Assembly: GCF_001522865.1 (NCBI RefSeq)
Contig: NZ_LOWB01000116.1
Location: 62,001 to 126,000, forward strand
DNA length: 64,000 nt
Direction: 5' to 3'
From: Burkholderia sp. TSV86
GTDB taxonomy: Bacteria > Pseudomonadota > Gammaproteobacteria > Burkholderiales > Burkholderiaceae
Made by a program: the position numbers and the translations under genes. Below the pieces are notes generated by a model, which saw nothing but the letters and a program-made list of their open reading frames with translations, had not been told where the DNA came from and searched no databases. Below, in pieces: positions 1 to 8,286 of this stretch. Numbering within the stretch: the stretch's first letter is position 1; each line of letters begins with the position of its first letter.

Positions 1-1
1 G

Positions 2-1543
2 CACTGCACCGAGCGCAGGGCATCGGAACTCGACTACTTGCCGCGGCGGCGGCTCGGCCAATATCTTGCATGGTCGTTCGAGCATTTGCGCACGCTTGCG
101 CCGCCGAATCTGCGGATCGTGCTGCATCGGCAGAAGGTGATCGATATCGTTGCGCTGGATGACGCAGGCGGATTGACGCTGCATGGCGCCGACGGCGAAC
201 GCTGCGACGTCACGCATGCGTTCGTCACCATCGGTCACACGGGGCGAAAGCGCAAGAGCGGCGATGCATTCATCGATGTGATTCCCGGACCTGTCGGTTG
301 CGCTGCGACCCAGACGCTGCTGGCCGATGTCTCGGCCGGCGAGCGTATCGCGATAGCGGGCCTTGGGCTGACCAGCGCGGATTTGATTTCGGCGTTGACG
401 GTTGGCCGTGGCGGCCGTTTTGTCCGATGTGCGGACAATGGGCTTCGCTATGTCCGCTCGGGGCGTGAGCCGCGGATGCTGGTTTATTCGCGCTCGGGGC
501 TGCCTTTCTTCAGCCGGCCGGACACGACGCTCACGCGCGAGCGGCACAAGCCCGTTTTCCTGACTGCCGAGCGAGTGGCGATGTTGAGGCGGCGGGCAGG
601 CTCGCTCGATTTCGTGCGAGACGTGCTGCCGATCATGAAAAATGAAATGCGAGCCGCGTTCTATTTGACGGCTGCGACACTGGCAGAGCCCGCCAGCATG
701 GTCGCGCTGCGCGGGCAAATGGCCGGCGCGCAGGAGCAGACGTCGATCGAGCGCATCTTCGGCGCATGCGCATCGCGTTTCGGGCCGTTCGATCCAGACA
801 CGCTGCTGCGTCTGAGCGTGCCCGCGTGCGGCACGGGGCAGCGCTATCCGGAATGGTTGCTGAGTTTTTTGAAAGACGACATCGCGGAAAGCCGCAAGGG
901 GCTCGCTGCGAGCCCCCGCAAAGCAGCGCTCGAAGTCTGGCGCGATTTGCGCGATGCATTGCGCGATCTCGCGAATTACGGCGGATTCTCGACACAATCG
1001 CACGCGTTTTTCTATGGGCCGTACAGTGCGTTGATCAACCGGATGGTCGCCGGTCCGCAGAAAGAGCGGCACGAAGACCTGGTCGCGTTGATCGACGCCG
1101 GAATCGTCGAGATTTTCCCCGGCGTGAATCCGGATGTGCGGCGCGACAAACAAACCGGCTCGTACACGATCGCAAGCCGCGACGCTGCTGTTGGCGATAT
1201 ACGGCCGCGTGTCGTGTCGCGGGTGCTTACTGCGCGGGTGGACAGCTCCGGCGTGCACGAGTCCGGCTCTGCACTGCTGGCCACGCTGCACGCAAAGGGG
1301 GTCGTCACGCCAGTACAGCCGGCGATGGGGCTGGACGGCGTCCAGACGGACAGCGACGGGCATCCGATCGGCATTACCGGCGCGGTCGCGCCCAACCTGT
1401 GGATTTTCGGTCCGTGCGTCGAGGGCGCTTCTTACTACAACCATTACGTGCCGTCGCCGGGTGCGCCGTCGCGCGCCGTCAGCGATGCCCATCGGGCCGT
1501 GCTTTGTTGTATCGATGGCGTCGCCGCGATGCAAACCGCCTGA
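2..1543 (+). CDS. FAD/NAD(P)-binding protein, 5'-truncated by the window edge
   Basis: The frame is open at the first bases, so the true start and the N-terminal FAD-binding glycine motif lie to the left. The TTG at 38 is inside the gene. About 513 residues are visible. They show a family-typical strand ending in TIGHTG and a second dinucleotide-binding motif (AIAGLGLTSADL, about visible residue 118), followed by a long helical region. This layout fits the large FAD/NAD(P)-binding proteins (NAD_binding_9 type), which are putative flavin oxidoreductases or hydroxylases of unknown substrate. The stop lies 16 bases before the ThrH-like gene, so the two are probably co-transcribed. The family call is fairly sure; the reaction is unknown. 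Confidence 0.75.
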   Translation, partial: HCTERRASELDYLPRRRLGQYLAWSFEHLRTLAPPNLRIVLHRQKVIDIVALDDAGGLTLHGADGERCDVTHAFVTIGHTGRKRKSGDAFIDVIPGPVGCAATQTLLADVSAGERIAIAGLGLTSADLISALTVGRGGRFVRCADNGLRYVRSGREPRMLVYSRSGLPFFSRPDTTLTRERHKPVFLTAERVAMLRRRAGSLDFVRDVLPIMKNEMRAAFYLTAATLAEPASMVALRGQMAGAQEQTSIERIFGACASRFGPFDPDTLLRLSVPACGTGQRYPEWLLSFLKDDIAESRKGLAASPRKAALEVWRDLRDALRDLANYGGFSTQSHAFFYGPYSALINRMVAGPQKERHEDLVALIDAGIVEIFPGVNPDVRRDKQTGSYTIASRDAAVGDIRPRVVSRVLTARVDSSGVHESGSALLATLHAKGVVTPVQPAMGLDGVQTDSDGHPIGITGAVAPNLWIFGPCVEGASYYNHYVPSPGAPSRAVSDAHRAVLCCIDGVAAMQTA

Positions 1544-1559
1544 ACTGTCGAGGATACCG

Positions 1560-2183
1560 ATGCTAGTTTGTTTGGATATCGAAGGAACGCTTTTGCCGGA
1601 GCTATGGGGCGAAATTGCTGAAGCCACAGGAATCGCTGCGCTGCGCATCACGACGCGGGACGAGCCCGACTATCACGCGTTGATGGCAGCGCGCATCCGC
1701 AGCCTGAACGAGCACGGCTTGTCGATCGGGCGTCTGGTGTCGATCGTGCGCGAGGTCGAGCTTCTGCCAGGCGCGCGCGAATTTCTGGACGAGGTTCGCG
1801 CACACTGGCCCACGCTGCTCGTATCCGATTCGTATCGGGACTTTCTCGGGCCGCTCGCCGCGAAGCTCGGTTGTGCACCGGCGATCTGCCATCGCTTGAC
1901 GTTTGACGCGGCCGGCAGGGTCACGGGCTGGGCTGCGCGTCTGGACGATCAGAAACCGAAAGTGGTGCGGGCGATGCAGGATCTCGGTTACTCCGTATTT
2001 GCGGCCGGCGATTCGTTCAACGACATCGGAATGTTGAAGGCGGCCGACGCTGCGCGCTTCATCAACGTGCCCGAATCGATTGCGGCGGCACATCCGGAGA
2101 TTGGCGTATGCCGCGACTATCACGAGCTTTTCGATGCGATGAGCATGCTGGCCCGCCGTTGCGGATTGCGCGAGTTTGGATGA
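1560..2183 (+). CDS. thrH: HAD-family phosphatase, ThrH-like (phosphoserine phosphatase / homoserine phosphotransferase)
   Basis: A 207-residue HAD hydrolase. The N-terminal motif CLDIEGT (nucleophile D6) has Glu at the usual DxD second position, as in Pseudomonas ThrH. Further motifs are LVSDS (about 87-91), QKPK (about 131-134) and AAGDSFND (148-155) for magnesium binding. ThrH dephosphorylates phosphoserine and can move the phosphate to homoserine. The ATG at 1560 was chosen because the catalytic motif follows at once; the frame is open further upstream, but only inside the previous gene. With the serine acetyltransferase downstream it suggests a serine to O-acetylserine branch, which is inference. 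Confidence 0.85.
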   Translation: MLVCLDIEGTLLPELWGEIAEATGIAALRITTRDEPDYHALMAARIRSLNEHGLSIGRLVSIVREVELLPGAREFLDEVRAHWPTLLVSDSYRDFLGPLAAKLGCAPAICHRLTFDAAGRVTGWAARLDDQKPKVVRAMQDLGYSVFAAGDSFNDIGMLKAADAARFINVPESIAAAHPEIGVCRDYHELFDAMSMLARRCGLREFG

Positions 2184-2274
2184 CCCGGCCGCTGTGCGGA
2201 CGGGCGGCAGGTGGACGGCCAGCGAAAAAGGCAAATAAACAGCCATCACTCGATGACTATCAACGGAGACGATC

Positions 2275-2901
2275 ATGTTATTGGCGAGGTTGAGAGAAGA
2301 CATTGACGCAATCCGGCGGCGGGATCCGGCTGCGCGCGGCCGTTTCGAAGTATTGACGTGCTACCCAGGATTGCATGCGGTGATACTGCATCGGATGGCC
2401 CATCGGTTGTGGTGCATGCGCATCCACTGGCCGGCGCGTTTTATTGGCTATCTGGGCAGACTGCTGACCGGGATCGAGATCCATCCGGGGGCGGTGATCG
2501 GGCGCAGAGTGCTGATCGATCACGGGATGGGCGTCGTGATCGGCGAGACTGCCGTAGTTGGCGACGATTGCACGATCTACCAGGGCGCGACGCTCGGGGG
2601 AACGTCGCTGCGGCGCGGCACCAAACGCCATCCGACGTTGGGCGATGGCGTCGTGGTCGGCGCGGGCGCCAAGATTCTCGGGCCGTTTACGGTCGGCGCT
2701 GGCGCGAAGGTTGGGCCGAACGCGGTGGTGATGGAAGCCGTCGCGCCTGGCGAGCGGGTGATCGCAAGCGTGGCGCGCGCCGTCGCGCGGACGCCGTTCA
2801 ATGGCGGCGTGCCGGAGGTGCGCGATGCCGCTGCCGCGGGCGAGGCCCTGGCGCGCGCGCGGGCGGCAGTCGACGGGCCGCATCATGCAGAGTTCGAATG
2901 A
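2275..2901 (+). CDS. Serine O-acetyltransferase (short, EpsC-type)
   Basis: A 208-residue left-handed beta-helix acyltransferase. After a short helical N-terminus (about 1-65) come hexapeptide repeats. The serine acetyltransferase signature has D82-H83 ([15 protein letters not shown]) and the YQGATLGGT loop (102-110). It would transfer acetyl from acetyl-CoA to L-serine, giving O-acetylserine in the cytoplasm. It is shorter than enterobacterial CysE (about 270 aa) because the N-terminal domain is reduced, as in EpsC/NifP forms. It is the third gene of the left-hand group and its last bases abut the esterase gene. A second copy of this function beside ThrH points to a dedicated use, possibly for a natural product. 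Confidence 0.85.
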   Translation: MLLARLREDIDAIRRRDPAARGRFEVLTCYPGLHAVILHRMAHRLWCMRIHWPARFIGYLGRLLTGIEIHPGAVIGRRVLIDHGMGVVIGETAVVGDDCTIYQGATLGGTSLRRGTKRHPTLGDGVVVGAGAKILGPFTVGAGAKVGPNAVVMEAVAPGERVIASVARAVARTPFNGGVPEVRDAAAAGEALARARAAVDGPHHAEFE

Positions 2902-2914
2902 GGGCGCGGCAACG

Positions 2915-3874
2915 ATGATTTCGACGCGTACTGACGGGATCGATCGGGCGCTGATCGACTATTACGCAGCGGCCAGCCGCGCGTTTGTTCCGGTGCCCAG
3001 GACGGCGGGCGCGGCCGCCGTTCGCGCGCGATTCGAGCGAGTGGCGGCCGCGTTCAGCGTGCCGCTTTCTGCTGGCGTCAGGCGCGAGCGAATCCGCATC
3101 CCGCTCGAAAGCAGAACGTTGTCGGCCAATCTCTATCGTCCTGCGGCAGGTGGACGCAACTTGCCGCTGCTCGTTTATTTTCACGGCGGCGGATGGGTGG
3201 TCGGTGATGCGTCGACGCACGAGGTTATCGCGTCGAACCTGGCGCTGGATGCGCGGTGCGGTGTCGCGAGCGTCGAATACCGGCTCGCGCCTGAGCATCC
3301 GTTTCCCGCGCCCGTCGACGATGCGCTGGACGCGCTCGGCTGGCTCGCGCGACGCGCATCGCGGCTGGGTTTTGCCGCACGGTGCATTGGCGTTGGCGGG
3401 GACAGCGCGGGCGCGCATCTGGCAATGGGGGCGGCGCGCATGGCGGCCGAGCGCGATCGGCTGGCGGTTCGCGCGCAACTGCTGCTCTATCCGGTTGCCC
3501 GTGCGCTCGCTTTTGGAGGGAGTGCCCGGATGCACGCGTATTCTCCGGGGTTGAGCGCCGACGAAATGCGTTGGTACTGGGCACAGTTTCTATCGGCGCA
3601 GGCGCCTGCGTGCGACGACGTGCGCGCGTTTCCGCTCGCGCGTGCACCGCTGGACAGGCCATGCCGCACGATCATAGTCGCCGCGCGCGTCGATCCGCTG
3701 TATGACGACGCGTGGGCGATTGCCCGGTTTATCGGCAACGCGCGCGGTCGGGTCGAACTGATCGACGCGGCCGACATGACGCATGGATTCGCCCGGCTGC
3801 AAGCGCATTCGAAATCGGCACGCGAATGGATGCGGCATTCGGGCCGACGTCTGGGCGAGGCGCTTCGCGAATAG
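2915..3874 (+). CDS. Alpha/beta-hydrolase, HSL (hormone-sensitive lipase-like) family
   Basis: A 319-residue esterase of the HSL group. The oxyanion-hole motif HGGGW is at 90-94, and the nucleophile elbow GDSAG at 162-166 has S164. YRLAPEHPFPAP lies between them, and an acid/His pair near the C-terminus (DPLYDD and MTHGFA) completes the triad. The ATG at 2915 follows an AGGG about 10 bases upstream; an in-frame ATG at 2885 has no visible ribosome site and overlaps the acetyltransferase. Probably cytoplasmic, since no signal peptide is seen. Substrate unknown. It ends the left-hand co-directional group, and the next gene is convergent. Confidence 0.85.
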   Translation: MISTRTDGIDRALIDYYAAASRAFVPVPRTAGAAAVRARFERVAAAFSVPLSAGVRRERIRIPLESRTLSANLYRPAAGGRNLPLLVYFHGGGWVVGDASTHEVIASNLALDARCGVASVEYRLAPEHPFPAPVDDALDALGWLARRASRLGFAARCIGVGGDSAGAHLAMGAARMAAERDRLAVRAQLLLYPVARALAFGGSARMHAYSPGLSADEMRWYWAQFLSAQAPACDDVRAFPLARAPLDRPCRTIIVAARVDPLYDDAWAIARFIGNARGRVELIDAADMTHGFARLQAHSKSAREWMRHSGRRLGEALRE

Positions 3875-4035
3875 CAGCGCGGGCGGCGGGCGTGATTTTG
3901 CGCCGGCTCGTCGCGCTCGCCGCGAATAGCTGCTGCGTTTTCGGCATCGCGCTTCGTATGTGCTTAGGCGTGACATGGCGCACGGGTTTACGCGCGATCA
4001 CTTCGGTCCGGCGGCGGATGCATGTGCGCAGGCGC

Positions 4036-5013
4036 TCAGCGCGCTCGGTGGTCGGCGTGCTTCGGCGGTGCGCTGCGCATTTCGTCGTACATCCAGCGCA
4101 ACGTCTCTTCGAGCGGCGTGATGCGCACGTCACCGATCGCCTCGTTAAGCTTGCGCCGCGAACCGACGAACTTCTTCACTTCGTTCTCGCGCATGGAACG
4201 CGGATCGACATCGACGTCGATTACATACCCGGCGATGCGCGCGAGCATCGCGAGCACTTCCTTCGGCGCATAACCGCACGCCGAGCAGACGTTGAACGTT
4301 TCGCCGGCCGGGGAGGCATCGATGAGTCTCGTATATGCGTCGACGACGTCGCGCACGTCGGAGATATCGCGGCTCGCGTGAAGATTGCCGAGCGAGATTC
4401 GACGCGCGCCGCTCGCGTAATGCGCGACGAGGTTGGGCAGCCACCACGTGTCACGTCGGTCGCGCTGACCGACGCCCGTATAGTCGAAAGGCCGCACGAT
4501 CGCGATCGGCAATCGATCGAGCCACAGCTGCGCCAGATATTCCATCGATCGCTTGCTGACTGAGTAATCGTTTGCCGGTTGCGGCGGCACGGTTTCATCG
4601 AGCGCTTCACCACACAGGTTGCCGTAGACGCTTGCGCTGCTGGCAAGCAGCACCGCGTCGGGGCGTGTGCCGAGACCGGCGAGCGTTGCGAGTAGATTGC
4701 GCGTGCCGATGACGTTGACGATGTACGTATCGTATGGATTTGCGTGCGCGACGTGCGCGCGCGCCGCGAGATGAACGACCGCGTGCGGCTGCGCGTCGGC
4801 CGCGGCCACGTGCAACGAATCGAGGTCAAGCAGATCGGCTTGAATGCAGCGATATCGCTGCAGCAGCGGATCGCCGCTGACGTCCGCGCCGGGCGCGATG
4901 ATTCCCCAGACTTCGTAGCCTGCCGCGTCGAGCCGTTGGGCAAGATGCCGCCCGGTGAAACCGGTAATGCCGGTAATGAGCGCGCGCCGCGCGCGGCGTT
5001 CAAAAGTTTTCAT
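4036..5013 (-). CDS. bceM: NAD-dependent epimerase/dehydratase, probable GDP-6-deoxy-D-lyxo-4-hexulose reductase (BceM-like)
   Basis: A 325-residue short-chain dehydrogenase of the extended type. It has the Rossmann motif GITGFTG (15-21), a Ser-rich LLASSASVYG strand and the catalytic pair Y150/K154. RMD-type enzymes reduce the 4-keto intermediate made from GDP-mannose to GDP-D-rhamnose, a cepacian precursor. The start at 5013 has GGGAG about 14 bases upstream. It lies on the strand opposite to the flippase and glycosyltransferase but beside them, as expected for the bce-II cluster. Oddly, the GDP-mannose 4,6-dehydratase (bceN) that makes its substrate is not adjacent. The family call is firm; the exact sugar is inferred from context. 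Confidence 0.7.
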   Translation of the reverse strand: MKTFERRARRALITGITGFTGRHLAQRLDAAGYEVWGIIAPGADVSGDPLLQRYRCIQADLLDLDSLHVAAADAQPHAVVHLAARAHVAHANPYDTYIVNVIGTRNLLATLAGLGTRPDAVLLASSASVYGNLCGEALDETVPPQPANDYSVSKRSMEYLAQLWLDRLPIAIVRPFDYTGVGQRDRRDTWWLPNLVAHYASGARRISLGNLHASRDISDVRDVVDAYTRLIDASPAGETFNVCSACGYAPKEVLAMLARIAGYVIDVDVDPRSMRENEVKKFVGSRRKLNEAIGDVRITPLEETLRWMYDEMRSAPPKHADHRAR

Positions 5014-5215
5014 TGGCGCGGTGTGCTCCCGTTTTGTAAGGCTGCTTGCACGTTGCCGAACTTCTCCGAAACCAGTGTCCGATAGCGGTGCGTCTTCAGG
5101 CTCACGGCACGCGCTGCTTCGGGCAGGTTCAACGTACCGGCACTGATACGTTGCATACGTTGCGCGGCCGTTCCGGATTGATCGAATGAAAGATGAATGG
5201 AATGCATGCCGTAGA

Positions 5216-6298
5216 TCATGTGGACGCGCGCACGGTACTTGCGGCCGTCTGCCGCGCTGCGCTGAGCACCAAGCGCCGCTCGAAGCCGTACCAGCTTGCG
5301 GTGGCATACATGAGCGTGGCCCCCAGTGCAAGCAATGCTGTCAGATAGCGATTCCAGTGCAGTGGCCAGAGTGCGTACAACATGCTCACGTGAACGAGAT
5401 AAATCGAGTAGCTGACGCTGCCGATGTAGACGAGCACGGGATGTGTCATAACGCGCTGAACCATGCCGCGACCACGCAGCGCGATCACGACGATCGACGT
5501 GCAAAGCACGACCGAGATGCTATAGAGCGCCGCATTCGATAGCGGCGTGTGTGCCGCGCGCAAGCGTGGAAACGACAGATGCAGCCACACGAGCGCTGCC
5601 AGTGCCGCCAGCGCGAGCGCGGCGGCCGCGCCGTAATATGGCTCGAGTGCGCTCCGGTCGCGCGTGATGGCGATCGCGAGCAGTGCGCCGGCGGCAAGCA
5701 AGTCCATTCGGAACGGCGTCAAATAATAGATAGGCCAAGACGAACTGAACCATGGCGTTGCAACGGCGCGCATTGCCGGCGCGGCGACGATCAGCGCACC
5801 GGCGATCCATGCCAGCACGCGCATCGGGCAAAGCAGCACGACGAATGGCCAGAATAGGTAGAACTGCTCTTCGACCGCGAGCGACCACAGCACGTTCAGG
5901 CTGTCGTGCCCGATGCCGCCGAGCGAGAGCCCCAGGTTCGTCGAGAAAAACGCATACCACGGCCAATGGCGTATCCATTCGACACCGAACAGCAGTGACG
6001 AAACGGCCAGCAGCAATAGATACGGAGGCAAGATGCGGCGCGCGCGGCGCGCGTAGAAATAGCCGAAATACGACTGGCCGCGTGCCTTGCGTTCGAGCAG
6101 GATGCCGGTAATCAGAAAGCCGCTCAGCACGAAGAAAAGATCGACGCCGATCCACAGCGGCACTTTCAGCGCATGATGAAAAAACACCGACAGTACCGCG
6201 AATGCACGCAGGCCGTCGAGCTGGACGATGCGACCGGCCTGAACGGGCGAAGCAGCAGGCATGTTGGGCATGTTGGGCATGTTGGGCATGTTGGGCAT
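5216..6298 (-). CDS. bceO: Membrane acyltransferase 3 family protein with repeat-encoded start (BceO-like)
   Basis: An approximately 360-residue acyltransferase of the AT-3 (OafA/ExoZ) family. The LDGLRAFAVLSVFFHH motif follows a short cytoplasmic tail, and about ten hydrophobic helices follow, including FVLSGFLI and RRARRILP. These inner-membrane enzymes put acetyl groups on polysaccharides; cepacian is heavily acetylated. The first 14 residues are a repeat of M-P-N made by a 9-bp tandem repeat (6260-6304), so there are five consecutive in-frame ATG codons and the real start is uncertain. No clear ribosome site precedes the first one. It reads away from the flippase gene across a 520-bp AT-rich region. 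Confidence 0.8.
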   Translation of the reverse strand: MPNMPNMPNMPNMPAASPVQAGRIVQLDGLRAFAVLSVFFHHALKVPLWIGVDLFFVLSGFLITGILLERKARGQSYFGYFYARRARRILPPYLLLLAVSSLLFGVEWIRHWPWYAFFSTNLGLSLGGIGHDSLNVLWSLAVEEQFYLFWPFVVLLCPMRVLAWIAGALIVAAPAMRAVATPWFSSSWPIYYLTPFRMDLLAAGALLAIAITRDRSALEPYYGAAAALALAALAALVWLHLSFPRLRAAHTPLSNAALYSISVVLCTSIVVIALRGRGMVQRVMTHPVLVYIGSVSYSIYLVHVSMLYALWPLHWNRYLTALLALGATLMYATASWYGFERRLVLSAARQTAASTVRAST

Positions 6299-6304
6299 GT
6301 TGGA
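6260..6304 (-). repeat. Five tandem 9-bp repeats spanning the acyltransferase start codon
   Basis: On the plus strand the unit CATGTTGGG occurs five times head to tail, the last with a final A. On the coding strand each unit supplies one ATG, giving Met-Pro-Asn repeats and five alternative start codons for the acyltransferase gene. The unit is a multiple of three, so copy-number change would not shift the frame. It would change N-terminal length and the distance between start codon and leader. Confidence 0.95.
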
Positions 6305-6819
6305 ATTGAGCGTGACGGTTATCGATATGTCGATAAATAAAAAATCGATCTTTAGTCAATTTTAGACAAAATAAATTGGTAAAAAACAAATCGTAATTCG
6401 ATGGATTCGGATTGCCTTCGAGGCACGGCACCGTTATGGAATGGCTACGGTGCGCTGGGCGGCCCTGCACTTTCTACTTGAATGGACCGCTGGCGGCCGG
6501 TCGTTATTACGCGCAGAAAAAAAGTCGGGTGCGAAATTGTACAACGGTATTCTGTGGTGATTTATTCGTAAATATTTCCAATTTTTTATGAATTTTTTTG
6601 CTTGTAACCTGCGATTCATCGTTTGAAATCCATTTGAAACCAATTTTGCGATACGCTCGGCGCCGCAAATGCGCGCTTCGTGCGCGAGGTCCGAAAGGAG
6701 ATGGCGTTTTGCGACGTTCGACGCTGATGGAAGCGGTAATACTTCCGGTTACGCGGCGCAATCCGGCATGAGCGACGCGCGGCCGGTCATGATCGGGCAC
6801 GCGGCGACGCGACGCAATC
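6305..6819. promoter_or_regulatory. Divergent AT-rich promoter region between the acyltransferase and flippase genes
   Basis: About 515 bases without a credible gene. The part next to the acyltransferase gene (6330-6400) and the stretch at 6520-6610 are clearly AT-rich against the surrounding DNA. Both outward genes probably start here, but no promoter boxes could be assigned with confidence. A ribosome-site-like AAAGGAG at about 6695 precedes only an 8-codon frame. Confidence 0.4.
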
Positions 6820-8286
6820 ATGGATAAACGCATTCTGAAGAACGTGGCAATCAATTTCTTCGGCATGGTTTTGCCGACATTCGTTTCGCTCGTCACCGTG
6901 CCTGCCTATATTCACACGCTAGGCATCGAGCGTTACGGCGTTGTGAGCCTCGTGTGGACGCTGATCGGTTATTTCGGAATCCTGGATCTCGGCATGAGCA
7001 TGGCCGCGCAGAGTTACATCTCGAAGGCATTCGCGAGCGGCGACAGCGCGTTGAGCGCGCGCGTGTACTGGAGTGCGTTCTGGCTCAATCTCGGAACCGG
7101 GATGGCGGGGGGCTTGCTGCTCTATTCCGGCGCGTTTGTCTATACCGCATACTTCGCGAAGGTATCGGCCGAGTTGCGGCACGAGGTGTATCTCGCGCTG
7201 CCGTGGCTCGCGTTTGCGGTTCCGCTCGCGAACGTATCGTGGGTGTTCGCTGGGGCGATCAACGGTGCGGAGCGTTTCGGTGTCTATAACACGAACCAGA
7301 CAATCGGCACGTTCCTGTTCCAGTTGCTGCCCTTGATCGCGGTATGGCTTGTCGCGCCGACGTTGCAGGCCGTGCTCGCCGCCGCGGTCGTCGCGCGCTT
7401 GATCGCGGCCGTGATGCTGGGTTCGGCGAGCATCAAGGTACTGAGTATCCGTTCGATCGAACCGCCCCGGTTCGGCATTGCAAAAGGGCTCTTCAATTTC
7501 GGCGGTTGGATGCTGATTGCGAGCGCAACAAGCATGATTGCCGATACCCTCGACCGCGTGATGCTGGGTGCGGGACTCGGTGCGAAGTACGTGACGTACT
7601 ACACGGTGCCGCAAAATCTCGTCACGCGGTTGAGCATGCTGCCTAATGCGCTCGTGCGCACGCTGTTTCCGCGGTTGTCGGCGCTCGGCCGCGACGATGC
7701 CGACACGCTCGTCGAGCAGTCGCTGGAATTTTTGAATGCCGTGTTCACGCCAATCGCGATCGTCGCGATTTTCGCGCTCGATCCGTTCCTTTCTCTATGG
7801 GTTGGCCGCGATCTTGCAAATCCGTCGTCGCCCGTCGGCCGCATGCTCGTCATCAGTGTTTGGTCTGCCGGGCAGGCGAGCGTCGCGCGCATCCTGATCC
7901 AATCGCAACTCAATCCCGCACGCGCCGCTGCGGCGGGCCTCGTGCAGATGCCGTTCTTCATCGGTGCGCTATGGATCGGCATCCATCATTTCGGACTGGT
8001 TGGTGCGGCGGTTGCCGTCGCGGTGCGTGCACTCGTCGATTACGGGATGCTGCTGTCTCTGTGCGCGATCCGGATTCGTGCCATCGCGTTCGACATGAGC
8101 GCGCATCTTGCATGCCTGCTCGCGAGCCTGTATGCCGCGCATGCGCTGCCGGGATTGCCCGCTGCGATCGTCGCGTGTGCGGCGGCGCTCGCGCTGAACG
8201 CCGGCTGGTCGATCACGATGACGCCCAGCATCCGCGTGCTCGCACGCGCCGTACTCATGCGCTTGAATGTGACGAAAAGCATATGA
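6820..8286 (+). CDS. bceQ: Oligosaccharide flippase, Wzx/MATE-fold (BceQ-like)
   Basis: A 488-residue polytopic membrane protein with about 12-14 hydrophobic helices. It opens MDKRILKNVAINFFGMVLP and carries family-typical segments such as GIERYGVVSLVW and LDLGMSMAAQSY. It fits the Polysacc_synt family, which moves undecaprenyl-diphosphate-linked repeat units across the inner membrane. Its last codons overlap the start of the glycosyltransferase gene (ATGA at 8283-8286), so the two are translationally coupled. Assignment to cepacian rests on the neighbours. Confidence 0.85.
   Translation: MDKRILKNVAINFFGMVLPTFVSLVTVPAYIHTLGIERYGVVSLVWTLIGYFGILDLGMSMAAQSYISKAFASGDSALSARVYWSAFWLNLGTGMAGGLLLYSGAFVYTAYFAKVSAELRHEVYLALPWLAFAVPLANVSWVFAGAINGAERFGVYNTNQTIGTFLFQLLPLIAVWLVAPTLQAVLAAAVVARLIAAVMLGSASIKVLSIRSIEPPRFGIAKGLFNFGGWMLIASATSMIADTLDRVMLGAGLGAKYVTYYTVPQNLVTRLSMLPNALVRTLFPRLSALGRDDADTLVEQSLEFLNAVFTPIAIVAIFALDPFLSLWVGRDLANPSSPVGRMLVISVWSAGQASVARILIQSQLNPARAAAAGLVQMPFFIGALWIGIHHFGLVGAAVAVAVRALVDYGMLLSLCAIRIRAIAFDMSAHLACLLASLYAAHALPGLPAAIVACAAALALNAGWSITMTPSIRVLARAVLMRLNVTKSI

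Noticed and set aside
1134-1559. Upstream extension of the ThrH-like frame
   Set aside because: It overlaps the FAD/NAD(P)-binding gene and the catalytic D-x-E motif follows directly after ATG 1560.
7797-8282. A 162-codon in-frame extension upstream of the glycosyltransferase
   Set aside because: It overlaps the flippase gene in another frame and reads as Arg/Cys-rich shadow; the ATG at 8283 in the ATGA overlap is the natural start.
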